Below are positions 7,432-17,631 of a stretch of DNA of 64,000 bases, in pieces. Position 1 is the stretch's first letter. Each line of letters begins with the position of its first letter. The DNA comes from Pontibacter sp. G13 (GTDB lineage: Bacteria > Bacteroidota > Bacteroidia > J057): positions 6,634,001 to 6,698,000 of the forward strand of contig NZ_CP134696.1 in the NCBI RefSeq assembly GCF_031851795.1. Reading direction: 5' to 3'. The notes beneath the pieces are model-generated. The model saw nothing but the letters and a program-made list of their open reading frames with translations, made no database searches and was not told the origin of the DNA. Position numbers and translations under genes: made by a program.

Positions 7432-10400
7432 TTATCTGATAATCACCAATTTCTGGGTGACTGCATCATGATCGGTAGCGTGGCATCGTACGGTGTACAT
7501 GCCCGGAGCCAATCCTTGGAGCGTGAGATGGACGTTCTGCTTGCCCGTTTTCAAGGAGTGCTGGAATTTACGTACCACACGTCCCTGCCCATCGATCAGG
7601 TCGGTCGTCATGACCACCGAGCGCTCGACTTCCACTGGGACAATCGCCTCAGTGCCTGCAGGGTTTGGATAGATGTCCCGGATGATCCACTTGTCGTCCA
7701 AGGTCAGGGTCGCTTCGTCCTCGTTGGAGGTGAACTCATCCCCGTAGACATTGTGCATCACCACGTAGTAGGTGTGGTTGATCCCGAGCGTGACATCTGT
7801 ATCCTTGTATTCGTAGAAGGTCGGAACTGCGCTGTTTCCTACTGATGGAACCCAAGCGATAGGCTCGTAGGTCATGCCCTGATTGACGCTTCTGAATACT
7901 TCGAAACCAGTGGTGTGTACCTCGCGGGCAGTCTCCCAAGTTACCGAAATCACATTGCGCAAAGCGGTGGCTTCCAATACAGGTGCGGGGACCTGTGGAT
8001 TGCGACATTCGATGGACAATTCGACCTCTCCGTCTGTGCCATTGGTACGGCTGATGTAGATCATGTAGATCTCGCCCACTTCGGAGAGGAACTCAAAGTC
8101 CACGCCCACATTGGAGCATTTTTTCAGCGAACCGGACACACAAGTCCAACCGGTGGTACAATCGCCTGTGTAGACATTGATGTTGGCAGGCATCTCTGTC
8201 TTGCCACAGGTGGAAAGCTTCACGACATCTCCCGTTCCGACGTAGCGATACCAAAGACCAAAGGCGCTTGGTGTCGTGGTACAAGATGGAAGGCCTCCGT
8301 TCAGTCCTTTGGTTCCTTCGGTCGTTCCTCGATAGGAATTCCCGCAATAGATGTCCAGAGGATCATCACAGAATTCGTTTTCAGGTCCTGGGGTGCAATC
8401 CATGGTGAGGATCGACCAAGTGTCGAAGCACTGGAACTGGCTGGGATCAGCCGCCAACAAGGCGACATTGTCTCCATTGTCGTAAGGCCCCAAGTTGTAG
8501 GTTCCAGGCAGGACGCCTGAGATGTTGACAGGATTCAGCAGATCCGCAATCGTAATCGAGGTCGCAGTGGCAGATACGGTGACTACCACTTCAAAGGTCG
8601 TGTCAGACAGACACTGCGTATAGGCGGTATCGATGGCAATGTCACAAAGTTGGACCGGTACACAGTCCCCCGTAACAGGGCCAGCAGAATCCACACAGTT
8701 GACAAAGTCCCAGTCACTCACGATCACGTTGACTTCTGTACTGTTGAGGTAGGGACCAATGGCATGCAAGCCAGCTCCCAGGCTATCCACTAGTGGGTTG
8801 CCTTGATCATCCTGTACGGAGAAGTTGTTGCCAGTACCTGAAATGCCCACATACACGATGAAAGTGCTGTCTGTGAAGCATTCAGCATACAAGGTGTCCA
8901 ACATCAGGTCGCAAGTGGTCTTGCAGCTGTCGGTGATATTGAAGACCGAGTCTGCACAACCTGCTGCGAGATCGCGGACCAGGAAGTTGTAGACGCTGTC
9001 GCTCGCCAAGCTGGAGATCAAGTAGCTACCCGCTGGAATATTCGGGAGATAGACAAACCCGTTGAGGTCCTCCAAGTTGTAGGAGCCAGTACCGCTGAAT
9101 GAAATCGTAGCATCGAACATGCTGTTGTTCACACAGGTAGTGGTCACACTGTCAATGGTCACCAAGCATGGTGGCGTACAATCATCTGTGACTGGTGGGA
9201 GCGAGCTCGCGCATTGTAGGTCAGATGCACTTTTTACACTCACCTGCACCAACGTGCCATTGGGATACACTCCATACGAATAGGTCCCTTGGGACAGGCC
9301 TGTCAATGGAGCGGTCCCTTGACTGTCCTGAATACGGAAGTCATTGCCTACTCCTGTGAAGGTAACGATGACTCCAAAGGTAGAATCTGTCAGACAGACC
9401 GTGATCACAGAATCCAAGTTCACGCTACATGGAGGAGTACAGTTGTCCGTGAATGGTCCAGCCATATCCGTACAGGTAGAGTCGTCCACGCTCGTCACCG
9501 CAATGCTTACTTGGGTGTCGTTGGCGTAAGTGCCGAATGCATAGGTCCCACTGGCCAATCCTGTGATGGGGGCTGTATTCTGGTCGTCGGTGATCTGGTA
9601 GTTAGCTTCATTTCCGGTGAAGCTGACCATGACCTCGAAGGTAGAATCTGTCAAACAGACCGTGTAGACAGAGTCAATCGCCACGCTACATGGTGGTGAA
9701 CAATCGGTTGTCAATCCAGATTCGACAGCCACACATTGTGGATCACCAATGCTCTTGACATTGATTTTGACTACTGTGCCATTTGGATAGGATCCGTAGG
9801 CATACGTTCCTTGAGACAAACCTGTCAAGGCTACCGTTCCCTGATTGTCCTTGATCCGGAAGTCGTTTCGGTTTCCTGTGAATGTGACGATCAGTCCAAA
9901 GGTAGAATCGCTGAGGCAAACCGTAATCACGGAGTCCAAGTTGACGTTGCACGGCGGGGTACAATCATCGGTGAATGGTCCTGCCTGCTCGGTGCAAGAT
10001 GCATCGGAAGCGCTCGTGACAGAGATGTTCACCTGTGTATTGTTGGCGTATGCTCCAAACGCATAAGTTCCACTGCTCAGTCCTGTGAGCGGCGCAGAGT
10101 TCTGATCATCAGCGATCTCGTAATCTGTTCTGTTTCCAGTGATTGTGACGATGACTCCGAAAGTGGAATCGGTCAGACACACGGTGGAGACAGAGTCGAT
10201 GTCGATGGTACATGGAGGTGTACAGTCATCGGTGACAGGTGGAAGAGAGCTCGCGCATTGTGGATCAGATGCGCTTTTTACGCTAGCCTGAACCAACGTG
10301 CCATTGGGATATTCTCCATAGGAATAAGTCCCTTGGGAAAGCCCCGTCAATGGAGTAGTTCCTTGGCTATCCTGAATCCGGAAATCAGTTCTGTTACCAG

Positions 10401-13400
10401 TAAAGGAGACCATCAATCCGAAGGTAGAATCGCTGAGGCAAACCGTAATCACAGAGTCCAAGTTGACGTAGCACGGAGGCGTACAATCATCGGTGTATGG
10501 CCCGGCAGATTCTGTACAAGCGGCGTCGGAAGCGCTTGTAACGGAAATGCTAACAGGTGTGTTATTGGCATAGGAACCGAATGCATAAGTTCCACTGCTC
10601 AGTCCTGTGAGCGACGCAGAGTTCTGATCATCAGCGATCTCGTAATCTGTTCTGTTACCGGTGAATGTGACCACCAGCCCGAAGGTGGAATCGGTCAAGC
10701 ACACGGTGGACACAGAGTCGATGTCGATGGTACACGGAGGCGTACAGTCATCGGTGTATGGCCCGGCAGATTCTGTACAAGCGGCGTCGGAAGCGCTCGT
10801 AACGGAAATGCTGACAGGTGTGTTATTGGCATAAGAACCGAATGCATAAGTTCCACTGCTCAGTCCTGTGAGCGGCGCAGAGTTCTGATCATCAGCGATC
10901 TCGTAATCTGTTCTGTTACCGGTGAAAGTGACCACCAGCCCGAAGGTGGAATCGGTCAAGCACACGGTGGACACAGAGTCGATGTCGATGGTACACGGAG
11001 GCGTACAGTCATCGGTGTATGGCCCGGCAGTTTCTGTACAAGCGGCGTCGGAAGCGCTTGTAACGGAAATGCTAACAGGTGTGTTATTGGCATAGGAACC
11101 GAATGCATAAGTTCCACTGCTCAATCCTGTGAGCGGCGCAGAGTTCTGATCATCAGCGATCTCGTAATCTGTTCTGTTACCGGTGAATGTGACCACCAGC
11201 CCGAAGGTGGAATCGGTCAAGCACACGGTGGACACAGAGTCGATGTCGATGGTACACGGAGGCGTACAATCATCGGTGTATGGCCCTGCAGTTTCTGTAC
11301 AAGCGACGTCGGAAGCGCTCGTAACGGAAATGCTAACAGGTGTGTTATTGGCATAAGAACCGAATGCATAAGTTCCACTGCTCAGTCCTGTGAGCGGCGC
11401 AGAGTTCTGATCGTCTGCGATCTCGTAATCTGTTCTGTTACCGGTGAAAGTGACCACCAGCCCGAAGGTGGAATCGGTCAAGCACACGGTGGATACAGAG
11501 TCGATGTCGATGGTACACGGAGGCGTACAATCATCGGTGTATGTCCCGGCAGTTTCTGTACAAGCGGCGTCGGAAGCGCTTGTAACGGAAATGCTAACAG
11601 GTGTGTTATTGGCATAAGAACCGAATGCATAAGTTCCACTGCTCAGTCCTGTGAGCGGCGCAGAGTTCTGATCATCAGCGATCTCGTAATCTGTTCTGTT
11701 ACCGGTGAATGTGACCACCAGCCCGAAGGTGGAATCGGTCAAGCACACGGTGGACACAGAGTCGATGTCGATGGTACACGGAGGCGTACAATCATCGGTG
11801 TATGTCCCGGCAGTTTCTGTACAAGCGGCGTCGGAAGCGCTTGTAACGGAAATGCTAACAGGTGTGTTATTGGCATAAGAACCGAATGCATAAGTTCCAC
11901 TGCTCAGTCCTGTGAGCGGCGCAGAGTTCTGATCGTCTGCGATCTCGTAATCTGTTCTGTTACCGGTGAAAGTGACCACCAGCCCGAAGGTGGAATCGGT
12001 CAAGCACACGGTGGACACAGAGTCGATGTCGATGGTACACGGAGGCGTACAATCATCGGTGTATGGCCCCGTAGTCTCTGTACAAGCTGTGTCAGAAGCG
12101 CTGGTGACGGAGAGAGTGACCTGAGAATTGTTGGCATAGGAACCGAATGCATAAGTTCCACTGGCCAATCCTGTCAGCGGTGTCGAGCTCTGGTTATCTG
12201 TAATCTGGTAATCGGTTCTGTTTCCAGTGAATGTGATTACCAGCCCGAAGGTAGAATCGGTCAAGCACACGGTGGACACAGAGTCGACATCGATGGTACA
12301 TGGAGGCGTACAGTCATCGGTGACAGGCGGAAGAGAGCTCGCGCATTGTGGGTCAGAGGCACTTTTTACACTGACCTGAACCAGCGTACCGTTAGTGTAT
12401 TCCCCATAAGTGTAAGTTCCCGCGGAAAGCCCCGTGAGAGCGGCAGTTCCTTGATTGTCCTTGATACGGAAATCGGTTCTGTTGCCTGTGAATGTAACGA
12501 TCAATCCGAAGGTGGAATCCGTCAAACATACCGTAGTTACAGAATCCAAATTGACCGTACACGGTGGTGTACAATCATCGGTAAATGGTCCTGACACATC
12601 GACACAGCTTGCCTCCGTAGCATTGGCAACAGTGACGGAAACTTGAGTTCCATTTGCGTAGTGGCCAAAGCTATATGTCCCGGAAGCAAGGCTTCCCATT
12701 GGGGTCGACCCTTGATCATCGGAGAGGATGAACTGGTTTCCATATCCAGTGAAGGAGACGATCAATTCGAAGGTAGAGTCAGTGACACAGATGGTGGAGA
12801 CTGAATCAATCCCGACCGAGCATGGCGTACAATCCGCCGTGATCGGTGCTGTGAGGGTATCGCAACCGGGAATCAGGCCATCTTCAAACGTGAAAATGAC
12901 TTGGGTTTGGTTGGCGTACGGGCCAAAGGTATACGTTCCGGAGGTGGTGTCAGACAGCAGGGATCCCGTGATGTTGTCTGAGACTCGATAGTGCGCACTG
13001 GTGCCGGAAAAGGATGCAACCACTTCGAACGTGGAATCCGACAGACATTGTGTGTAGAGACTGTCGATCGACAGGTCGCATACAGCTGGGCAGCAGGTGT
13101 TGTTGACGTTGATGTCTCCTGTACCCGAGTAGGAACCGTTGTAGAAGAACCAGCCTGAAAGCCCAAAATCTCCTGTCTTGGAGTTGGCGCCCTTTCCGAA
13201 TTGGAATCCGAATTGGCGGTTGGCGGGCATGTGATTCAAGGTAAGGGTGTCACCATCGTAGTAGGTTCCCGGAACTCCAGACAGATAGCTCTCAAGGCTG
13301 TCCATCTCATAGAATCCCCAGGTATTGACATAGGCATTGACCGTATCGATCGGCGCCAATTCAACTTTGTAACCTCTACCAAGTGCGGCCCATTGAGCAT

Positions 13401-13719
13401 AGGTACGCCCATCTCTCAAGACCATTTGCACATCCCACTGAAGATTGGGATTGGTGTCGTGAATGACTCTACCTGTGATGATCACCACAGAATCTGAGTA
13501 CAAGTGCATCAATCCTCCCGGCGCTTCGAAATGATATTCGGGGGAAGGGGTTCCCGGCAAATTGACCAAGTGCAGGGAGTGCCCATTGGGGGCATAGCTT
13601 TGAAGCATACAGACGTACTCGAGGGAATCCTGAGCCTGAGCTTTTGGAGGTCCCCAGACGCACGCCAGCGCTACCAAGAGCTGGAATAAAATCGTCCGAC
13701 GAAACAATGTCCTTTGCAT
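7432..13719 (-). CDS. Very large secreted T9SS surface protein with 18 cysteine-bracketed repeats
   Basis: I place the start at the ATG 13717-13719, which gives a signal peptide ending near PKAQAQ and a product of 2095 residues; the 42-residue upstream extension lacks export features. After an N-terminal domain of ~210 residues come 18 modules of about 87 residues. Each has the pattern IDSV-x-TVC-L-(T/S)-DSTF, then GTY-x-(F/Y)-G-x-Y, and ends DDC-TPPC, so each module carries conserved cysteines likely to form disulphides. Next come a domain of ~120 residues resembling other secreted Bacteroidota proteins (GLWYRYVGTGD, INVYTGDC), a fibronectin-III-like domain (VISVTWET, FEVFRSV) and a type A T9SS sorting domain (DIYPNPAG through GMYTVRC). 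It should be exported and anchored or released at the cell surface, perhaps as an adhesin. I do not recognise the 87-residue module as a named family. Confidence 0.88.
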   Translation of the reverse strand: MQRTLFRRTILFQLLVALACVWGPPKAQAQDSLEYVCMLQSYAPNGHSLHLVNLPGTPSPEYHFEAPGGLMHLYSDSVVIITGRVIHDTNPNLQWDVQMVLRDGRTYAQWAALGRGYKVELAPIDTVNAYVNTWGFYEMDSLESYLSGVPGTYYDGDTLTLNHMPANRQFGFQFGKGANSKTGDFGLSGWFFYNGSYSGTGDINVNNTCCPAVCDLSIDSLYTQCLSDSTFEVVASFSGTSAHYRVSDNITGSLLSDTTSGTYTFGPYANQTQVIFTFEDGLIPGCDTLTAPITADCTPCSVGIDSVSTICVTDSTFELIVSFTGYGNQFILSDDQGSTPMGSLASGTYSFGHYANGTQVSVTVANATEASCVDVSGPFTDDCTPPCTVNLDSVTTVCLTDSTFGLIVTFTGNRTDFRIKDNQGTAALTGLSAGTYTYGEYTNGTLVQVSVKSASDPQCASSLPPVTDDCTPPCTIDVDSVSTVCLTDSTFGLVITFTGNRTDYQITDNQSSTPLTGLASGTYAFGSYANNSQVTLSVTSASDTACTETTGPYTDDCTPPCTIDIDSVSTVCLTDSTFGLVVTFTGNRTDYEIADDQNSAPLTGLSSGTYAFGSYANNTPVSISVTSASDAACTETAGTYTDDCTPPCTIDIDSVSTVCLTDSTFGLVVTFTGNRTDYEIADDQNSAPLTGLSSGTYAFGSYANNTPVSISVTSASDAACTETAGTYTDDCTPPCTIDIDSVSTVCLTDSTFGLVVTFTGNRTDYEIADDQNSAPLTGLSSGTYAFGSYANNTPVSISVTSASDVACTETAGPYTDDCTPPCTIDIDSVSTVCLTDSTFGLVVTFTGNRTDYEIADDQNSAPLTGLSSGTYAFGSYANNTPVSISVTSASDAACTETAGPYTDDCTPPCTIDIDSVSTVCLTDSTFGLVVTFTGNRTDYEIADDQNSAPLTGLSSGTYAFGSYANNTPVSISVTSASDAACTESAGPYTDDCTPPCTIDIDSVSTVCLTDSTFGLVVTFTGNRTDYEIADDQNSASLTGLSSGTYAFGSYANNTPVSISVTSASDAACTESAGPYTDDCTPPCYVNLDSVITVCLSDSTFGLMVSFTGNRTDFRIQDSQGTTPLTGLSQGTYSYGEYPNGTLVQASVKSASDPQCASSLPPVTDDCTPPCTIDIDSVSTVCLTDSTFGVIVTITGNRTDYEIADDQNSAPLTGLSSGTYAFGAYANNTQVNISVTSASDASCTEQAGPFTDDCTPPCNVNLDSVITVCLSDSTFGLIVTFTGNRNDFRIKDNQGTVALTGLSQGTYAYGSYPNGTVVKINVKSIGDPQCVAVESGLTTDCSPPCSVAIDSVYTVCLTDSTFEVMVSFTGNEANYQITDDQNTAPITGLASGTYAFGTYANDTQVSIAVTSVDDSTCTDMAGPFTDNCTPPCSVNLDSVITVCLTDSTFGVIVTFTGVGNDFRIQDSQGTAPLTGLSQGTYSYGVYPNGTLVQVSVKSASDLQCASSLPPVTDDCTPPCLVTIDSVTTTCVNNSMFDATISFSGTGSYNLEDLNGFVYLPNIPAGSYLISSLASDSVYNFLVRDLAAGCADSVFNITDSCKTTCDLMLDTLYAECFTDSTFIVYVGISGTGNNFSVQDDQGNPLVDSLGAGLHAIGPYLNSTEVNVIVSDWDFVNCVDSAGPVTGDCVPVQLCDIAIDTAYTQCLSDTTFEVVVTVSATATSITIADLLNPVNISGVLPGTYNLGPYDNGDNVALLAADPSQFQCFDTWSILTMDCTPGPENEFCDDPLDIYCGNSYRGTTEGTKGLNGGLPSCTTTPSAFGLWYRYVGTGDVVKLSTCGKTEMPANINVYTGDCTTGWTCVSGSLKKCSNVGVDFEFLSEVGEIYMIYISRTNGTDGEVELSIECRNPQVPAPVLEATALRNVISVTWETAREVHTTGFEVFRSVNQGMTYEPIAWVPSVGNSAVPTFYEYKDTDVTLGINHTYYVVMHNVYGDEFTSNEDEATLTLDDKWIIRDIYPNPAGTEAIVPVEVERSVVMTTDLIDGQGRVVRKFQHSLKTGKQNVHLTLQGLAPGMYTVRCHATDHDAVTQKLVIIR
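10472..12037 (-). repeat. Six near-identical 261-bp tandem repeats inside the surface protein gene
   Basis: The word CACGGAGGCGTACA recurs at an exact 261-base spacing (10472, 10733, 10994, 11255, 11516, 11777), and the units differ only by scattered synonymous or conservative changes. They encode modules 5-10 of the 18. Flanking modules keep the 261-base period in most cases but have diverged. This indicates recent unequal crossing-over; true copy number may differ from the assembly. Confidence 0.92.
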
Positions 13720-14112
13720 CCTTTGATTGAAGTTGTGAGAACGGATTACCGTGAATGGAGAAATAGAAATGAATGAGTAAGCCCGTGATAAGCGCCCGGA
13801 AAGCGAACAACTCGACACATTGTTTTTCTGGTGTTGTGTAATCATGGATAATGAACTTCATGCAGGCAAAAGGCCCTGAATGGATCATCATCTACGAGTT
13901 GGTACTGTCTGGAAGTAGCGGCGGAAATAGCCCTGAAAAATTTCCTGCTTTACAGAAAACAAATCTAACAGACATTCTATGTGTCTGCAATATTTCAGCT
14001 TTGATAATATGTGAATGGTCACCCCAATCGGCCTTTCCGCGACGTTACAGCCGGTTTTACATTCTCCTTAATGACAAAAACCATTCCCACGTGCCATTCT
14101 TTCGCCAATGGG
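13720..14112. other. Intergenic region between surface protein and regulator genes
   Basis: About 390 bases upstream of the surface-protein gene, and downstream of the XRE regulator. No gene with a sensible start or composition is visible. It presumably contains the promoter of the surface-protein gene, but no confident -7 box was found. Confidence 0.45.
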
Positions 14113-14144
14113 CAAAAAATAAGCCGCCCCGGATGGGAGCGGCT
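14113..14144 (-). terminator. Intrinsic terminator after the XRE regulator gene
   Basis: AGCCGC (14122-14127) pairs with GCGGCT (14139-14144), with further G-C pairs inside the loop region. On the minus strand it is followed by ATTTTTT (complement of 14114-14120). Confidence 0.8.
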
Positions 14145-14191
14145 AGTAGATCTTTAGTGAAAAAGAAATATATGTCTTTGTAAATGTTTGT

Positions 14192-15721
14192 CTATGAGTG
14201 GATTGTCTCTTGGTTTAGGAGCGCGTCGAGCTTGTGGGCAATGGCTGCCTGTTCGTCAATTTTTTGGACAATAGTCGGCTCCTCAATTCGTTCCGCGCAA
14301 TCGGTCAGGGGGCATCGCTCGCAGGTGGAATTTACTTCCTTGACGATAATAGCGTCGCTGTCCATGAATCTGATTCGCTTTCTGGAATCATTGTCCACCT
14401 GGATCCCCAAGGTCACGCTGACGTTGGTGTTGGGGGTAGGAGTATTGGGCCGTGCAAGCGAAATGCAGAGGTACTCGTTTTTCGTGCCAATGAATTTGGA
14501 ACGCTGGGCATCAATGAGATATCTACTGGATTGCTCGTTGTATTCAGGTGATTTCAATTGCTCCAAAATCCGGATCGATACCCATCTCCGACAGTAGTGC
14601 TCCATCAAATCGTTCTTGTGAGGATTGTGGAGTTGGGACAAATGAAGCTCCTTGGTAATATGAAAGTTGTCCTTCGGCATATCGAGATAGTCATTGAACC
14701 GAAGGAAGAAGAAATTGTCAATCCCAAAATACTTGGGGAGCAGATTGGAGAGTCTGTGCATGAACATCTCTGGACTCGCCTGATATCGCTGCATCATGGC
14801 AAGGAATCCATCCGGCTTCCAGACTTCCTGCTCAAAGAATTGATTCATGTCTTGCAGAAAGAGGTGCCTATTCAGCAGTAACGCCACAGAGAAGTATGAC
14901 GCCTTGAAGTTATTTAATACCTCATCGAATGATCGGACCTTGTACAAGTTAGAGGTATGAGGTCTCGGATTCAGGTTGAGATAATGGAAAGCGATCTCCT
15001 TGCCGAGCTGAAATGCCTGCTGGGTCTCCGAGAGATTGCTGTTGATATATAGGTGCTTTTTCCCCTCCGAAAATACCGATCTGAACTGCTGTAGCTCTGG
15101 ATGCTCATCCAATGTCGTGGAATCAATGGTGTAGCCATAGGATTCCGTCAAGATCTTGCTCAACTGGTCAATGGATACTGGCGGCTGGACCTTCATGTCA
15201 AACTCCTTGACAAAAGCATCCACCGCCCCTTCCAAGTCTTCGAAGTAGTTGTCGTGCATCTCCTGATAGGAGCGCAAGGCCGCGAAGTAGAAGTTCTCCT
15301 GAGACATCTCGTAGTTCCGAGCGATTTTGAGGATCGTGGAGATGAAGGCGTTGATCTTGGTGGGAGCGCTAGAGATCAATTCCAGCAAGGTACTAGCCTC
15401 TAGCCCAAACAGATCTAGAGGCAAGCTTTCGAGGAAACCAGAATTTAAAAGTTCCGCAATTGGCGCAAGCTTCTTGTTGAGTTTCAGCGAAACCAATTGG
15501 TCATAGCTCACCCCCAAGGCCTGTGCCAAAGCAATGATCTTGTCCGTCTTGGGATATTTCTTGCCTTTTTCTATCTCATTGAGATACGAAACCGACACCC
15601 CCGCCGCCTTGGACAACTGGGCAAATGACATCCCCTTCTGTTGTCTCAATTGCTTTAGTTTCAGCCCGAAAATGAGCCGGATGTTCTGTTTATTGATAAT
15701 CATGCGATCCGCAGCTTGCAT
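14192..15721 (-). CDS. XRE/IrrE-like acyl-CoA-type regulator (RamB-like) of the glyoxylate shunt
   Basis: This 509-residue protein has an N-terminal Cro/CI helix-turn-helix (residues ~15-70; QLRQQKGMSFAQLSKAAGVS, then SYLNEIEKGKKYP), a central IrrE/ImmA-like domain (~170-300) and a C-terminal cysteine-bearing domain with CERCPLTDC near residue 470. This is the layout of the short-chain acyl-CoA regulators that include RamB of actinobacteria, which controls glyoxylate-cycle genes. The HExxH zinc motif of true ImmA peptidases is degenerate here (GKEIAFH), so it is likely a ligand-sensing rather than peptidase domain. It is divergent from aceB with about 200 bases between, containing two inverted repeats. 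This strongly suggests control of aceBA; ligand and sign of control are inferred. Met-7 (15703) is an alternative start. Confidence 0.86.
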   Translation of the reverse strand: MQAADRMIINKQNIRLIFGLKLKQLRQQKGMSFAQLSKAAGVSVSYLNEIEKGKKYPKTDKIIALAQALGVSYDQLVSLKLNKKLAPIAELLNSGFLESLPLDLFGLEASTLLELISSAPTKINAFISTILKIARNYEMSQENFYFAALRSYQEMHDNYFEDLEGAVDAFVKEFDMKVQPPVSIDQLSKILTESYGYTIDSTTLDEHPELQQFRSVFSEGKKHLYINSNLSETQQAFQLGKEIAFHYLNLNPRPHTSNLYKVRSFDEVLNNFKASYFSVALLLNRHLFLQDMNQFFEQEVWKPDGFLAMMQRYQASPEMFMHRLSNLLPKYFGIDNFFFLRFNDYLDMPKDNFHITKELHLSQLHNPHKNDLMEHYCRRWVSIRILEQLKSPEYNEQSSRYLIDAQRSKFIGTKNEYLCISLARPNTPTPNTNVSVTLGIQVDNDSRKRIRFMDSDAIIVKEVNSTCERCPLTDCAERIEEPTIVQKIDEQAAIAHKLDALLNQETIHS

Positions 15722-15806
15722 CTTGTTCTACCATCAAAGTACTGAATTATTTGTGGTTTGAGGCAAGCTTCTAGCGAAAGAACCGTCAGAATAGATCGAT
15801 TTGCGG

Positions 15807-15829
15807 ACATTCGTTACATCTGCGAATGT
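15807..15829. promoter_or_regulatory. Inverted repeat, candidate operator in the xre-aceB intergenic region
   Basis: ACATTCG (15807-15813) and CGAATGT (15823-15829) form a perfect 7-bp inverted repeat with a 9-base spacer, about 100 bases upstream of aceB. It shares the TTCG/CGAA core with the second inverted repeat nearer aceB, as expected for two sites bound by one dimeric regulator. Confidence 0.5.
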
Positions 15830-15855
15830 AAGAATCAAAGCGTAAAAACACGTTT

Positions 15856-15899
15856 AGCGAAAATTCGCTTGCAATTGTAATTCGCCGTTCCTATGTTTG
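15856..15899 (+). promoter_or_regulatory. aceB promoter with overlapping operator-like inverted repeat
   Basis: TATGTTTG (15892-15899) matches the Bacteroidota -7 box TAnnTTTG, and TTG at 15869-15871 is a -33 box at a 20-base spacing. The inverted repeat AGCGAA-AA-TTCGCT (15856-15869) touches the -33 box, so a bound regulator would block or contact RNA polymerase. The -7 box is about 27 bases upstream of the aceB ATG. Confidence 0.6.
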
Positions 15900-15926
15900 T
15901 AACAGTTGGTCAAATCCTTCAGCTCA

Positions 15927-17540
15927 ATGAATCCTACTACAACGAAAGCTTATCCTTGCCCTGCGGGAGTCGAAATCCTCGGCGAATTCGATCCTCGCTT
16001 TCTGGAAGTACTCACCCCTGAGGCACTTCAGTTTGTCACAGAGCTGCACAGGAAATTCAATCCCACCCGGCTCGGACTCCTCGATCTTCGCCTTGAGCGC
16101 CAAGCTGCTTTGGACCGCGGCGAAAAGCCCCAATTCCTCGCCCATACCTCTTCCATTCGAGAAGGAGACTGGAAGGTAGCTCCCGTACCTCATGATCTTC
16201 AGGACCGTCGCGTGGAAATCACCGGCCCCGTAGACCGAAAAATGATCATCAATGCCCTGAATTCAGGTGCTAAAGTGTTCATGGCCGATCTGGAAGATTC
16301 CAATTCCCCGACTTGGGAGAATGCCATGCATGGCCAGATCAATCTCCGAGATGCCGTACGGAGAACGATCTCCTTCCATGACGAACGCAAAAACAAAGAC
16401 TATCACCTCAGTGCCGAAATTGCCACATTGATGGTGCGCCCTCGTGGATGGCACATGGAGGAAAAACACATCTTGGTAGATGGGGCGCCTATCAGTGCAT
16501 CATTGCTCGATTTTGGCCTGTTCTTCTACCACAATGCCTTCCAGTTGGTCGCACGTGGTACAGGACCTTATTTCTACCTACCCAAACTGGAAAGCCATCT
16601 GGAAGCCCGCCTATGGAATGACGTCTTCGTGTATGCCCAGAGCATTTTGGGCGTGAGCCTCGGGACCATCAAGGCCACTGTGCTTGTGGAGACCATTTTG
16701 GCTTCCTTCGAATTGAACGAAATCCTCTACGAACTACGGGACCATTCCGCTGGATTGAACTGTGGCCGTTGGGACTACATATTCTCCTACATCAAGAAAT
16801 TCCGCAATCAACCGGAGTTCCTGCTGCCGGACCGGGGGCAAGTGACCATGACGGTGCCATTCATGGATGCCTATTCCAAACTTGTCATTCAGGTCTGTCA
16901 CAAGCGTGGTGCGCATGCAATGGGAGGAATGGCCGCTCAGATCCCCATCAAAGGAGACGACGCAGCCAACCAAGCTGCCCTCGAAAAAGTGAGAGCGGAC
17001 AAGGAACGCGAGGCTCGTGCTGGACATGACGGGACATGGGTGGCACATCCGGGACTGGTGTCCATCGCCAAGGAGGAGTTTGACAAGGTCATGCCCGGTC
17101 CTCACCAGATTCACAGGAAGCTGGATTCTTTGCGGGTGACTCCAGAAGATCTCATCGAGATCCCTCAGGGAACGATCACCGAGCAAGGACTGAAAACCAA
17201 CATCGATGTAGGAATCCAATATATCGCCGCTTGGCTGGATGGAAATGGCTGTGTACCGATCTATCATTTGATGGAAGACGCCGCGACCGCTGAGATTTCT
17301 CGATCCCAAGTCTGGCAATGGATCCATCATGAGGAGGCCAAATTAGAAGATGGCAGACCGATCACTCAGGATCTTTTCCGTGAGTTGCTGCCCGGACAAT
17401 TGGATCATATACGATCTGTGGTAGGAGCTGAACGGTTCGATCAGGGCAAGTTCGCTGAGGCCGCCGAATTGTTCGATGATTTGGTGAGTTCTCCCACATT
17501 GGAAGAATTCTTGACTTTGAAAGCTTACGGACAGCTCTAG
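15927..17540 (+). CDS. aceB: Malate synthase A
   Basis: Malate synthase condenses glyoxylate with acetyl-CoA to malate in the glyoxylate shunt, allowing growth on acetate and fatty acids. With the ATG at 15927 the product is 537 residues, the normal size of the A form; an upstream in-frame TTG at 15906 is less likely because it overlaps the expected 5' leader. Visible landmarks are [17 protein letters not shown] near residue 115, [20 protein letters not shown], the [17 protein letters not shown] core, [15 protein letters not shown] and [10 protein letters not shown], with [10 protein letters not shown] further on. All match the malate synthase A family. It begins a two-gene unit with aceA (91 bases apart) facing an XRE/IrrE-like regulator. 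Confidence 0.96.
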   Translation: MNPTTTKAYPCPAGVEILGEFDPRFLEVLTPEALQFVTELHRKFNPTRLGLLDLRLERQAALDRGEKPQFLAHTSSIREGDWKVAPVPHDLQDRRVEITGPVDRKMIINALNSGAKVFMADLEDSNSPTWENAMHGQINLRDAVRRTISFHDERKNKDYHLSAEIATLMVRPRGWHMEEKHILVDGAPISASLLDFGLFFYHNAFQLVARGTGPYFYLPKLESHLEARLWNDVFVYAQSILGVSLGTIKATVLVETILASFELNEILYELRDHSAGLNCGRWDYIFSYIKKFRNQPEFLLPDRGQVTMTVPFMDAYSKLVIQVCHKRGAHAMGGMAAQIPIKGDDAANQAALEKVRADKEREARAGHDGTWVAHPGLVSIAKEEFDKVMPGPHQIHRKLDSLRVTPEDLIEIPQGTITEQGLKTNIDVGIQYIAAWLDGNGCVPIYHLMEDAATAEISRSQVWQWIHHEEAKLEDGRPITQDLFRELLPGQLDHIRSVVGAERFDQGKFAEAAELFDDLVSSPTLEEFLTLKAYGQL

Positions 17541-17631
17541 ATAGGGCCACTACTTCCCTGGCTGTCCGCTTACGATACTCAATCAAACTGCTTCGTTGCT
17601 TCATGCAACCAAACTCAAACGTTATTTTTCC

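Noticed and set aside
9736-12594. Long open frame (952 codons) on the plus strand opposite the surface-protein repeats
   Set aside because: It exists only because 261-bp units repeat without stops in this antisense frame; the product is cysteine/arginine-rich low-quality sequence, and the minus-strand frame has the signal peptide and T9SS domain.
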